DNA of 64,000 nt from a virus. This document shows positions 16,968 through 25,076 of the stretch, one piece after another. A program made the translations under genes and the position numbers. The stretch covers positions 1 to 64,000 of the IMG/VR virus record IMGVR_UViG_3300034418_011142. One strand, 5' to 3'. The notes beneath the pieces were generated by a model. The model did not search any database. It saw only the letters and a program-made list of their open reading frames with translations, and was not told the DNA's origin. Positions within the stretch are counted from its first letter, which is position 1, and the number at the start of each line of letters is the position of its first letter.

Positions 16968-17430
16968 GGAAGGTAGACTATTTAAAGAAGAACAAATGGG
17001 TTCTTATGGAAAATTTTTAAAGGTAGTAAAATCATATGAAGATGAAGAAATACTATCCGATTTTTTAGATTCATACCCTAAGGGACAGGATATTAGTAAA
17101 AGTGAATATGATAAATTTACTGAAAAACATTTTGGTCTAGCTGACCCTGAAGATCACCGAGGTAAAAATTGGAAATATATTATGTCTGAAGGACGCTTAT
17201 TAAAAGAAGAATTAACTCCCCTTCAACAGTATGTTTACAACTTCGAAAAAGAAGTTAGTGGTGAAGATAATGCAAAAGAGTTTTTAGATGGTATTAAAAA
17301 ATTAAATACTCCTAAAGATGTTTATGATTATTATGCTTTTGAAAGAAATTGGGAAGGTGATAGTGATCTAGAAGGAGATTTAGAAAATATTTACAATCAA
17401 GTATTAGATAAATTTAAAAGTAAAAATTAA
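16936..17430 (+). CDS. Putative capsid-cargo protein, tag family member 2 with internal second tag
   Basis: 164 residues. The N-terminal tag MDNFDLKKYLAEGRLFKEE is followed by an 60-residue acidic module. Near residue 83 the sequence SEGRLLKEELT appears, nearly the same at DNA level as the tag of the next gene (17181-17216 against about 17471-17506), and a second acidic module follows. It therefore looks like two cargo genes joined after loss of the second start. If the protease cuts at both tags, two small proteins would be released. Neither module is recognised. Confidence 0.65.
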   Translation: MDNFDLKKYLAEGRLFKEEQMGSYGKFLKVVKSYEDEEILSDFLDSYPKGQDISKSEYDKFTEKHFGLADPEDHRGKNWKYIMSEGRLLKEELTPLQQYVYNFEKEVSGEDNAKEFLDGIKKLNTPKDVYDYYAFERNWEGDSDLEGDLENIYNQVLDKFKSKN

Positions 17431-17436
17431 AACAAA

Positions 17437-18018
17437 ATGGATAACTTTGATTTAAGAAAATATTTAGCTGAAGGTCGCTTATTAAAAGAAGAATTAACTT
17501 TTTCTTTTGACGAATATAGCTATGAAATCGATGATGCTGCTTATCAAGCAGAAGTAGAAGCAGGTATTAAAGCTCAATTACCAAACATTTCAGATAAAGT
17601 TCTACAAGCTATTATAGATAGTTCTGTAGAATACTACTATGATCAAAGAGAAGAAGATGTACCTTCTAGCAATATCGTAGATATGGCAGTTGATTATTAC
17701 AACGATGAAATGACTGGAGACAGTAAACCATCTGCTCCAAGACAAAAATATGATTTATCTGGTGTTGATTTAAGTGGATTAGATAAAGGTCAAAAAGCAG
17801 CTTTTGATGTATTTGTAGATGTTTACCTTAAACCTTATGGTGAAGATGAAACACAAGAAGAACTAGAGCGTTATGTTAGACAATTTGGAAAAGTAGAAGA
17901 TGCGTACGATATCGATTCTATCATCCCAAACTCATTTCAGTACGATAGTGATGAAAGAGAAGCTATGCAATCTAAAGTAAGAAACGCTTATTTATTTGCT
18001 TTTCAACCTATAAATTAA
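17437..18018 (+). CDS. Putative capsid-cargo protein, tag family member 3
   Basis: 193 residues. The tag is MDNFDLRKYLAEGRLLKEE. The body is acidic and helical with Tyr-rich stretches (SSVEYYYDQREEDVP) and a second half beginning LSGVDLSGLDKGQKAAFDVF, not recognised. Two acidic helical modules may be present. The gene ends the unit: a strong terminator hairpin follows 65 bases downstream. Confidence 0.65.
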   Translation: MDNFDLRKYLAEGRLLKEELTFSFDEYSYEIDDAAYQAEVEAGIKAQLPNISDKVLQAIIDSSVEYYYDQREEDVPSSNIVDMAVDYYNDEMTGDSKPSAPRQKYDLSGVDLSGLDKGQKAAFDVFVDVYLKPYGEDETQEELERYVRQFGKVEDAYDIDSIIPNSFQYDSDEREAMQSKVRNAYLFAFQPIN

Positions 18019-18082
18019 AAATAAAAAACATATAGACTGATTCATAGCCAGTCGATTTAATTAAAAAATATTATGGAGCTGT

Positions 18083-18110
18083 GGCCCATCCTTTGGATGG
18101 GTCATTTTTT
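18083..18110 (+). terminator. Intrinsic terminator
   Basis: The stem GGCCCATCC-type arm (18083-18091) pairs with 18095-18103 around a TTT loop, nine pairs with one G-T wobble, and is followed by ATTTTTT. It closes the long accessory unit ending at 18018. Confidence 0.8.
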
Positions 18111-18111
18111 G

Positions 18112-18124
18112 TTTGTATATTAAC
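18112..18124 (+). promoter_or_regulatory. Second-class promoter-like motif (TTTGTATATTAAC)
   Basis: It stands right after the terminator and 21 bases before the ATG at 18146, where a new unit (UVR-motif protein and FAD enzyme) begins. Confidence 0.45.
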
Positions 18125-18145
18125 GTGTTAAAATAAAGGACAAAT

Positions 18146-18370
18146 ATGAGTAAAAAACTTACCTCAAAAGAAATGATAGAAATGGAACAAAGAGGATTTA
18201 GAATACCTCTCCCAGTTTGGTTATATAATTTAAAAAAAGAGGATAAAATAGATTTTACTGAAGACAGAGTAAAAGATATGCTAAAATTTGCTGTTGAAAG
18301 AGAGTATTATGAAAAAGCAGCTATATTGAGAGATTTTTTAAAAAACAAAAATAAAAGTATAGATGAGTAA
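18146..18370 (+). CDS. Small protein with UVR-like motif
   Basis: 74 residues. The C-terminal half, VEREYYEKAAILRDFLKNK, matches the UVR helix-hairpin (YE-x-A-A-x-LRD) found in UvrB, UvrC and ClpC-associated proteins, where it mediates protein contacts. The N-terminal half (MIEMEQRGFRIPLPVWLY) is not recognised. AAAGGA lies just before the start. Its end overlaps the start of the FAD enzyme by eight bases, so the two are probably co-expressed; it could be an adaptor, but that is a guess. Confidence 0.6.
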   Translation: MSKKLTSKEMIEMEQRGFRIPLPVWLYNLKKEDKIDFTEDRVKDMLKFAVEREYYEKAAILRDFLKNKNKSIDE

Positions 18371-19655
18371 AAACGTAGTAATGATTGGAGCAGGTGTAGC
18401 AAATGTAAATGCTGCTACTAAGCTAGTTGACAATGGATTTAAAGGTAAAATCACTATTATTGATATGGGTAAAGATCCATATTTAAGACCTTATGAAGAA
18501 GTAATGACGGGCTTTTTAGGAGCAGGAGGTTGGTCTGATGGTAAATTAACTTACCATACTTCAATTGGAGGACAATTATCTAAATATTGTGGTGAAGAAA
18601 AGGCAATGGAATTGTTTGACCAGGTGATAGATAATTTTAAACGTTTCCACCCTAAACCAGAAGAAGTACAATGTTCAAATCCAGTTGCAGAACCTGATTT
18701 TATTAAACCATATTTTGGATTACGTTTATTCCCTGTATGGCACGTTGGTACAGATTACTTACATGAAATAGGTAAAAATTGGTATGACTATTTAGTTGAT
18801 AATGGTGTTGAGTTTGTATGGGAAACTAAAGTAACTGATATTGATTTTGATAATCAAGAAGTACATATTGGGTTAGGAGATGATTGGATAGATTATGATG
18901 AACTTATTTTTGGTGTAGGTAAATCAGGTATTGACTTTGGTAAACAATTAGCTGAAAAATATGATTTACCAACTGAACCAAAACCAGTACAAATAGGTGT
19001 TAGGTTTGAAGCACCACAAAAACACTTCCAAAAATTAATTGATATCTCATATGATTTTAAATTATACAGAAAATATGAAGATAAAGGTGTATCATTACGT
19101 TCATTTTGTACAAATAATAACGCTGCTTATGTTGCTGTAGAAGAAACATATGGAGACCATAGTTACAATGGACATGCCAAAAAAGATGAAGCATTTAGAA
19201 ATGATATGACCAATTTTGGTATTCTAATGGAAGTTAGAGGTATTGAAAAACCATTTGAATGGTCTAGAGATGTAGTAAATAAACTACAAAAAGATGGTAC
19301 TGGTTTATATTATAGTCCAAGTAGAGAACCATCTACAACATCTGAAGGTGTAGAAGTATCAGCAGTTAAAGTAGATACACTACATGAAATAACTAAAGCA
19401 ATGCAACCTTATTTTTGGTATGTATTGGATTTTATAGAGGATATGAAAAAAGTATTCCCAACACTTGAAGATGATTGGGGTATTTATGTTCCTGAAGTAA
19501 AATATCTATCACCTGAGCCACTTGTCGATTATACTAATTTAGCACTCACTAAGTATCCTAACGTACACTTTGTAGGCGATGCTTTATCAGCTAGAGGTAT
19601 AACGGTAAGTGGTGCACAAGGTACTTATGTTGCTGAATCACTTTTGGAGAATTAA
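18363..19655 (+). CDS. FAD-dependent dehydrogenase, COG2509-like
   Basis: 430 residues. An N-terminal Rossmann motif VVMIGAGVANVNAA has Gly9 and Gly11, with Asn14 where Gly or Ala is usual, and an acidic Asp34 ends the second strand. GAGGWSDGKLT (53-63) closely follows the GxGGxxxSDGKL signature of the COG2509 dehydrogenases. The C-terminal FVGDALSARGITVSGAQGTY is the second FAD-contacting segment. The reaction of this family is not established. It is an unusual auxiliary gene for a T4-like phage. No signal peptide is present, so it should act in the cytoplasm. Confidence 0.75.
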   Translation: MSKNVVMIGAGVANVNAATKLVDNGFKGKITIIDMGKDPYLRPYEEVMTGFLGAGGWSDGKLTYHTSIGGQLSKYCGEEKAMELFDQVIDNFKRFHPKPEEVQCSNPVAEPDFIKPYFGLRLFPVWHVGTDYLHEIGKNWYDYLVDNGVEFVWETKVTDIDFDNQEVHIGLGDDWIDYDELIFGVGKSGIDFGKQLAEKYDLPTEPKPVQIGVRFEAPQKHFQKLIDISYDFKLYRKYEDKGVSLRSFCTNNNAAYVAVEETYGDHSYNGHAKKDEAFRNDMTNFGILMEVRGIEKPFEWSRDVVNKLQKDGTGLYYSPSREPSTTSEGVEVSAVKVDTLHEITKAMQPYFWYVLDFIEDMKKVFPTLEDDWGIYVPEVKYLSPEPLVDYTNLALTKYPNVHFVGDALSARGITVSGAQGTYVAESLLEN

Positions 19656-19660
19656 AATAT

Positions 19661-19674
19661 TTTTCGTATATTTA
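19661..19674 (+). promoter_or_regulatory. Second-class promoter-like motif (TTTTCGTATATTTA)
   Basis: It begins six bases after the FAD enzyme stop and ends 20 bases before the ATG at 19695. Confidence 0.4.
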
Positions 19675-19694
19675 CATTAAATAAAAACATTATT

Positions 19695-19961
19695 ATGAGC
19701 ATAGAAACAGGACAAACATTTCCAAAATCAAGAAGATTAACAAAACCAGATGGTACAATTGCTTATACCTGGGATGGTAAATTACACAATTGGGATGGTC
19801 CCGCTTTAATACCTGAAGGTAACGAGAAAAAAGCAGAATATTATCTTTATGGTTATCAAAAAACAGAAGAAGATTGGAAGGAAATGAGACGTCAAAGAGA
19901 AGGTATTCCATTCTATAAAAATCAATCAATGAAATCACAATTGTCAGATTATAGAAATTAA
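19695..19961 (+). CDS. Hypothetical protein with MORN-like WDGPA motif
   Basis: 88 residues. The segment YTWDGKLHNWDGPALIPEGN ... EYYLYGYQKTEEDW resembles short phage and bacterial repeats of the form LH-x-x-DGPA followed by a WYxNG-like strand, a single MORN-like unit. The C-terminus is basic and helical. The role is unknown. It lies four bases before the kinase gene and shares its promoter. Confidence 0.6.
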   Translation: MSIETGQTFPKSRRLTKPDGTIAYTWDGKLHNWDGPALIPEGNEKKAEYYLYGYQKTEEDWKEMRRQREGIPFYKNQSMKSQLSDYRN

Positions 19962-19964
19962 GAT

Positions 19965-20495
19965 ATGAAAATAGGTTTATGTGGTACAATGAGTGTAGGT
20001 AAAACTACATTAGTTAATGCTTTAAAAGAAACAAAACAATTTAAAGATTATATGTTTAGAACAGAACGTTCTAAATTTTTAATGGAGCAGGGTATTCCAC
20101 TTAATACTGATTCTACATTAAAAGGTCAAACAGTATTTTTAGCAGAACGTTGTTCTGAGCTATTTCAGGATAATATTATTACGGATAGAACTGTAATAGA
20201 TGTTATGGCTTTTACTTTAAATGCTAAATCAATTGGTCAAAATGAAAAAGAAAAATTTGAAAAGTACGCTAAAGACTTTATCTCGGAATATGATTATATT
20301 TTTTATATTTCTCCTTATGGTATTCCTGTTGAGGACAATGGTGTAAGAGAAACAGATGAACATTATAGAGATTTAATTGATTTTACAATCACAACTCTCA
20401 TCAAAAGATATGGCCATAGATGTCCAGTAGTAGAAGAAATATCTGGATCTACAGATGAACGAATTAAACAAATATTAAATATTACTGGCCTTTAA
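19965..20495 (+). CDS. P-loop nucleotide kinase-like protein (AAA_28/NadR-type)
   Basis: 176 residues. Walker A GTMSVGKT is at 7-14. NIITDRTVIDVMAF (about 67-80) gives the DR-x-x-x-D helix seen in NadR-like and deoxynucleoside-kinase-like proteins, and DYIFYISPYGIP is the strand before the lid region. Such proteins phosphorylate nucleosides or nicotinamide riboside; which one is not clear from sequence. A role in phage nucleotide or NAD supply is plausible. No Leu-x-Glu tag is present, in contrast to the kinase at 4060. Confidence 0.65.
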   Translation: MKIGLCGTMSVGKTTLVNALKETKQFKDYMFRTERSKFLMEQGIPLNTDSTLKGQTVFLAERCSELFQDNIITDRTVIDVMAFTLNAKSIGQNEKEKFEKYAKDFISEYDYIFYISPYGIPVEDNGVRETDEHYRDLIDFTITTLIKRYGHRCPVVEEISGSTDERIKQILNITGL

Positions 20496-20496
20496 T

Positions 20497-20510
20497 ATAT
20501 TTATAATAAA
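20497..20510 (+). promoter_or_regulatory. Late-promoter-like motif (ATATTTATAATAAA)
   Basis: Two bases after the kinase stop and 18 before the ATG at 20529. It would start the unit that leads through the spanin-like pair into terminase. Confidence 0.5.
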
Positions 20511-20528
20511 ATCTAATTATATTATATA

Positions 20529-20894
20529 ATGAAAAAATCTGAATTAACAGCCTTTATTAAAGAAGAAATTTTATCTACATTAAGTGAAGATGCTAAAACT
20601 CAACAAGATATTAAAGATACAGAAGAGTTAACTAAAGCAATGGCTAATTTAGCTAAAGCAAAAGAAGAAGCAGGTTTAACAGAAGAAGAAGATAAAGAAC
20701 CAACTAAAGCAGATTTAAAAGCAACTAAAGGTTTAGCTAAAGCAAAGGAAGAACTTGCTCAATTAACTAAACAAATGAAATCTTTGGCTCGCGATTATAA
20801 AAAAGCTGAAGGGGCTGAAAAAGAAAAAATTGTAGCTGATCTTAAGAAAAAGACAAAACTCAAAAAAGAGTTAGAAGCTATCATAGATAAATAA
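20529..20894 (+). CDS. Lys/Glu-rich helical protein, putative head cargo
   Basis: 121 residues, almost entirely Lys, Glu, Ala, Thr and Leu in coiled-coil-like order. The start MKKSELTAFIKEE contains Phe-Ile-Lys-Glu at residues 9-12, very close to the Phe-Ile-Ala-Glu end of the T4 targeting peptide. No enzymatic motif, signal peptide or membrane segment is seen. It could be a core or internal head protein; the small terminase subunit expected before terminase was not recognised, and a coiled-coil protein in this place could also be that, though the fit is weak. Confidence 0.5.
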   Translation: MKKSELTAFIKEEILSTLSEDAKTQQDIKDTEELTKAMANLAKAKEEAGLTEEEDKEPTKADLKATKGLAKAKEELAQLTKQMKSLARDYKKAEGAEKEKIVADLKKKTKLKKELEAIIDK

Positions 20895-20898
20895 AATA

Positions 20899-21276
20899 AT
20901 GTGGTTAAAAAAGAATCTTAACCTTTTAGTTATAATAGGAGCTTGTATTATAGTTTTTGCATTTTTTAATAAAAAAGAAGACTATGTAGAGGAATATAAT
21001 GCTAAAATTCAAGCATTAGAAAAAAAAGTCGATTCGTTACACAGTGAAAATGACGAATTGACTTTTAAAATCGATACATTAAACCAACAAATTGGGGTAT
21101 TAGATCAAGAACTTGATCTTAAAGATAATAAAATAAACAATTTAAGGTATGAAATTAGCACTAAAGTGGACGCTGTTGATAATTTTAACAATGATGAGCT
21201 TCAACAGTTTTTCACAGAACGTTACAGACAGTACTTCGATTCAATTAAAAAAGCCAATAGCGAAATTAGTAATTAA
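20899..21276 (+). CDS. Membrane-anchored coiled-coil protein, candidate inner-membrane spanin
   Basis: 125 residues. Residues about 7-23 form one membrane helix (LNLLVIIGACIIVFAFF) after a basic N-terminus, so the long coiled coil (about 35-90, heptads LEKKVDSLHSENDELTFKID) would lie in the periplasm. This is the layout of Rz-type inner-membrane spanins, which with an outer-membrane partner fuse the two membranes at lysis. The overlapping downstream gene strengthens the idea, since Rz/Rz1 genes typically overlap. Position directly before terminase fits a late lysis gene. Confidence 0.55.
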   Translation: MWLKKNLNLLVIIGACIIVFAFFNKKEDYVEEYNAKIQALEKKVDSLHSENDELTFKIDTLNQQIGVLDQELDLKDNKINNLRYEISTKVDAVDNFNNDELQQFFTERYRQYFDSIKKANSEISN

Positions 21277-21562
21277 AGATTTAATTACAGGTGATGGAGC
21301 TAAAGAAGAATTGATATTAGTTGTAGATAAAATCAAACTTTTAGAACAAAAAGTAGTTTTAAAAGATAGTATTATCGTTAATTTAAATTCTAAAATAGAT
21401 AATTTTAATTCTATTCTTTTTACTAAAACTGACCAGTTAGCACTATCCCAAGAGCTTTCAAAAAAATTACAAGTTGATTTAAAAAAGCAAAAATTTAAAA
21501 ATAAACTAACTGCTGGAGCAGGGGTTGTAGCTGTAATTGCAACAATCCTTTTAGTAAAATAA
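21149..21562 (+). CDS. Secreted coiled-coil protein overlapping the previous gene, candidate spanin partner
   Basis: 137 residues. The start lies 128 bases inside the preceding gene in another frame. MKLALKWTLLIILTMMSFNS is a clear signal peptide and the next residues FSQNV give a Bacteroidetes-like cleavage site; no lipobox Cys is present. A coiled-coil region follows, and the C-terminus GAGVVAVIATILLV is a possible membrane helix. A signal peptide arising within an overlapped frame argues for a real nested start. A classical outer spanin would be a lipoprotein, so this would be an atypical one, or a different periplasmic partner. Confidence 0.5.
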   Translation: MKLALKWTLLIILTMMSFNSFSQNVTDSTSIQLKKPIAKLVIKDLITGDGAKEELILVVDKIKLLEQKVVLKDSIIVNLNSKIDNFNSILFTKTDQLALSQELSKKLQVDLKKQKFKNKLTAGAGVVAVIATILLVK

Positions 21563-21565
21563 TAT

Positions 21566-23134
21566 ATGTCTGATTTAAAAAAAGTAATACGTCAAGAATA
21601 TTTAAAATGTGCCCAAGATCCGGTACATTTTATGCGTAAATACTGTTATATACAGCACCCACAACGTGGTCGCATACAATTTAATCTATACCCCTTTCAA
21701 GAAAAAGTACTCAAGTTATTTAGAGATAATCCATATAGTATTGTACTAAAATCAAGACAGTTAGGTATATCTACTTTAGGAGCAGGTTATTCTTTATGGT
21801 TAATGTTATTTCATAAAGACAAAAATATTCTATGTATTGCTACAAAACAGGAAACTGCTAAAAACATGGTTACAAAGGTAAAATTCATGTATGAGAATTT
21901 ACCTTCTTGGCTTAAAGTAGATGCTGATGAAAATAATAAATTAACATTAAGATTAAATAATGGGTCCCAAATTAAAGCTACCTCAGCAAGTTCAGATGCT
22001 GGTAGATCCGAAGCAGTATCTTTACTATTAATTGATGAGGCAGCATTCATTGATAATATTGGTGAGATATGGGCATCAGCTCAACAAACATTAGCAACTG
22101 GTGGTGGGTGTATAGCATTATCCACTCCTTATGGTACAGGTAACTGGTTTCATCAAACATGGGCAAGAGCAGAAGCAGCAGAAAATGAATTTTTACCTAT
22201 TAAATTGCCATGGTATGTTCACCCAGAACGAGACCAAGCATGGAGAGATAGACAAGATGAATTATTAGGAGATCCTAGAATGGCAGCTCAAGAATGTGAT
22301 TGTGATTTTTCAACTTCTGGTGATATTGTATTTTATCCTGAATATATAGAATATTACGAAAAAACTTATATAAAAGATCCCATGGAAAAACGGGGTGCAG
22401 ATCAAAATTTATGGGTTTGGGAATCACCTGATTATTCAAGAGATTATATTGTAGTAGCTGATGTATCTAGAGGTGATGGAAAAGATTATTCAGCATGTCA
22501 TGTAATTGATGTAGAAAATAATGTACAAGTTGCAGAATATAAAGGACAATTAGGAACAAAAGAATATGGTCATTTATTAGTTGGTTTAGCTACGGAGTAT
22601 AATGAAGCAATGTTAGTAATAGAAAATGCAAATATTGGTTGGGCAACTATACAAGTAGCAATTGATAGAGCATACCCTAACCTCTACTATTCACAAAGGA
22701 GTGATTCCCGTAATGCTGATTCGTATTTTGACAAATACCAAGACCATTCAAAAATGGTAGCTGGTTTTACTATGTCATCTAGAACTAGACCTATGGTAAT
22801 AGGTAAATTTCAAGAATATATTAGTGATAAAGGAGTAACAATTCAATCTAAAAGGTTGATAGAGGAAATGAAAGTATTTATTTGGCGTAACGGAAGAGCA
22901 GAAGCACAATCAGGATATAACGATGATTTAGTTATGTCTTTTGGTATTGCTATGTATATTAGAGATACGGCTTTAAAACTAAGACAACGAGGTTTAGATG
23001 CAACCCGAAATGCATTAGGTAATATAAAAGTAAATAGAACTACTTATCAAGGTGGCTATTTTTCTAGTGGAGTTGATAATCCTTACCATATAGACACAAA
23101 CCATGGTAAAGAAGATATTAGTTGGCTCCTATAA
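21566..23134 (+). CDS. terL: Terminase large subunit (T4 gp17-like)
   Basis: 522 residues. The ATPase motor has a Walker A variant SRQLGIST at 63-70 (Arg-Gln-Leu-Gly as in T4 gp17), Walker B LLLIDEAA at 153-160, and coupling motif LSTPYGTG near 185-192. The RNase H-like nuclease shows VVADVSRGDGKDYS with Asp299, VIENANIG with Glu353, and a late YNDDLVMSF acidic pair. It packages DNA into proheads through the portal encoded next. Slightly shorter than T4 gp17 (about 610), matching marine T4-like phages. It starts four bases after the spanin-like gene. Confidence 0.95.
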   Translation: MSDLKKVIRQEYLKCAQDPVHFMRKYCYIQHPQRGRIQFNLYPFQEKVLKLFRDNPYSIVLKSRQLGISTLGAGYSLWLMLFHKDKNILCIATKQETAKNMVTKVKFMYENLPSWLKVDADENNKLTLRLNNGSQIKATSASSDAGRSEAVSLLLIDEAAFIDNIGEIWASAQQTLATGGGCIALSTPYGTGNWFHQTWARAEAAENEFLPIKLPWYVHPERDQAWRDRQDELLGDPRMAAQECDCDFSTSGDIVFYPEYIEYYEKTYIKDPMEKRGADQNLWVWESPDYSRDYIVVADVSRGDGKDYSACHVIDVENNVQVAEYKGQLGTKEYGHLLVGLATEYNEAMLVIENANIGWATIQVAIDRAYPNLYYSQRSDSRNADSYFDKYQDHSKMVAGFTMSSRTRPMVIGKFQEYISDKGVTIQSKRLIEEMKVFIWRNGRAEAQSGYNDDLVMSFGIAMYIRDTALKLRQRGLDATRNALGNIKVNRTTYQGGYFSSGVDNPYHIDTNHGKEDISWLL

Positions 23135-23136
23135 TA

Positions 23137-23150
23137 ATATTTATAACAAT
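23137..23150 (+). promoter_or_regulatory. Late-promoter-like motif (ATATTTATAACAAT)
   Basis: Three bases after the terminase stop; it ends 11 bases before the portal ATG. Confidence 0.5.
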
Positions 23151-23161
23151 AACTATATACA

Positions 23162-25066
23162 ATGGCAGATAAAGGCTTATTTAGTAGATTACAAAGATTA
23201 TTTTCAACTGACGTTATTATTCGTAACGCAGGGGGGAACCAAGTAAAAGTAATTGATAGTAACACAATTCAAACTAGTGGTGAACTACAAACAAATTCAT
23301 TAATAGATAGATATAATAGAATATTTTCTACTAGTCCTTCTTCCTTATACGGATCCCAATTTAATGTAAACTATCAATACCTTAGACCCCAATTATACTC
23401 AGAATATGATTTAATGGATCAGGATGCAATTATAGCTTCTGCTTTAGATATTATAGCTGATGAATCTACATTAAAAAATGATATGGGTGAAGTATTATCT
23501 ATTCGTTCTTCAAACGAAGATATCCAAAAAATACTTTATAATTTATTTTATGATGTTTTAAATATTGAGTTTAATTTATGGTCATGGGTTAGACAAATGT
23601 CTAAATATGGAGATTTTTTCTTAAAATTAGAAATTTCAGAAAAATTCGGTGTTTATAATGTTATACCTTACACTGCTTACCATATTGAAAGACAAGAAGG
23701 ATTTAATCCTGAAAACCCCTCTGAAATTAGATACAAATATTCCCCAGATGGTTTAGTTAGTTCTAATTCTGGATTATACAGAGTTCCTGGTCAATCTTTT
23801 GAAAATAACCAAAATGGGATATTTTTTGATAATTATGAAATGGCTCATTTCAGATTAATTGGTGATGTCAATTATCTCCCTTATGGTCGTTCATATATTG
23901 AACCGGGACGTAAATTGTTTAAACAATATACGCTAATGGAGGATGCAATGTTGATCCATAGAATTGCTCGTGCCCCTGAAAAACGTATTTTCTATATGAA
24001 TGTTGGATCTATTCCTCCAAATGAAATAGAAAATTTTATGCAAAAAACTATATCTCAAATGAAACGTACTCCTTATGTTGACCAAAAGACAGGGGAATAC
24101 AATTTGAAATATAACATGCAAAACATGATGGAGGATTTCTACATCCCTGTTCGTGGAAATGACACAACAACAAAAATTGAAACCACTCCTGGTTTAGCAT
24201 ATGATGGTATTCAAGATGTTGAATATTTAAGAGATAAGTTATTTGCTGCTCTTAAGATACCAAAAGCATTCTTAGGATATGATGAAAACATTGAAGGTAA
24301 AGCTACATTAGCAGCAGAAGATATTCGTTTCGCTCGTACAATTGAAAGAATACAAAGAATACTAGTATCAGAACTTAATAAAATAGCACTTGTTCATTTA
24401 TATTCTCAAGGATATAGAGATGAAGCATTAACTAACTTTGAGTTATCAATGCAAACTCCATCTATTATATTTGAACAAGAAAAAATTGAGTTAATGAAGT
24501 CTAAAACTGAATTAGCTACATCACTTAAAAATGAAGGATTACTCCCTACAGATTGGATCTATGATAATATTTTCCATTTATCAGAGGATCAATATGATGA
24601 ATATAGAGATTTAATGCGTGAAGATGCTAAACGTAAGTTTAGAATGGCACAAATTGAGGCCGAAGGTAATGACCCAGTTGAAACCGGTAAATCTTATGGT
24701 ACTCCTCATGATTTAGCTTCATTGTATGGTAAAGGAAGAATGTATTCTGATCCTGGAAATGTTCCTGATGGGTATGATGAGGATTCTGATTTAGGTCGTC
24801 CTAAAGATAGTATTACTAAACATGGGAAACAAGATAGTAATTTTGGAAAAGACCCATTAGGTGTAAAACGTATGAAAGATACAGATAAAAATGATTCAAG
24901 AGATAGTAGAACAGACACAAATAAATCAGGTTTAGCTCTTGAAAATGCCCAAAGTACTTTTTTAAAAAATCAAAGTATGTTCAAAAAGATGAATAAAAAA
25001 CAATTAGTATTTGAACATGATAAAGATAATACATCACTTTTAGATGAAAAACAATTAAAGGAATAA
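23162..25066 (+). CDS. 20: Portal vertex protein (T4 gp20-like)
   Basis: 634 residues. Recognised from overall gp20-type sequence: YSEYDLMDQDAIIASALDII near the start, the central YLPYGRSYIEPGRKLFKQYT and LMEDAMLIHRIARAPEKRIF blocks, and FLGYDENIEGKATLAAEDIR with RFARTIERIQ. These are strongly conserved in T4-like portals, which form a dodecamer at one head vertex and are the docking site of terminase. The C-terminal 110 residues (Asp/Gly/Ser/Lys-rich) look flexible and are an extension on the core. Place between terminase and protease follows the T4 order with gp18 and gp19 missing. Confidence 0.95.
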   Translation: MADKGLFSRLQRLFSTDVIIRNAGGNQVKVIDSNTIQTSGELQTNSLIDRYNRIFSTSPSSLYGSQFNVNYQYLRPQLYSEYDLMDQDAIIASALDIIADESTLKNDMGEVLSIRSSNEDIQKILYNLFYDVLNIEFNLWSWVRQMSKYGDFFLKLEISEKFGVYNVIPYTAYHIERQEGFNPENPSEIRYKYSPDGLVSSNSGLYRVPGQSFENNQNGIFFDNYEMAHFRLIGDVNYLPYGRSYIEPGRKLFKQYTLMEDAMLIHRIARAPEKRIFYMNVGSIPPNEIENFMQKTISQMKRTPYVDQKTGEYNLKYNMQNMMEDFYIPVRGNDTTTKIETTPGLAYDGIQDVEYLRDKLFAALKIPKAFLGYDENIEGKATLAAEDIRFARTIERIQRILVSELNKIALVHLYSQGYRDEALTNFELSMQTPSIIFEQEKIELMKSKTELATSLKNEGLLPTDWIYDNIFHLSEDQYDEYRDLMREDAKRKFRMAQIEAEGNDPVETGKSYGTPHDLASLYGKGRMYSDPGNVPDGYDEDSDLGRPKDSITKHGKQDSNFGKDPLGVKRMKDTDKNDSRDSRTDTNKSGLALENAQSTFLKNQSMFKKMNKKQLVFEHDKDNTSLLDEKQLKE

Positions 25067-25076
25067 TAATCTTTAC

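Noticed and set aside
18030-18060. Possible tRNA or small RNA near GACTG...CAGTC
   Set aside because: Only a 5-base stem is visible, with no cloverleaf arms or T-loop sequence. No tRNA was found in any gap of the window.
20529-20894. Small terminase subunit (gp16-like)
   Set aside because: Position would fit, but the sequence is a plain Lys/Glu coiled coil with no DNA-binding helix-turn-helix, so I did not assign it.
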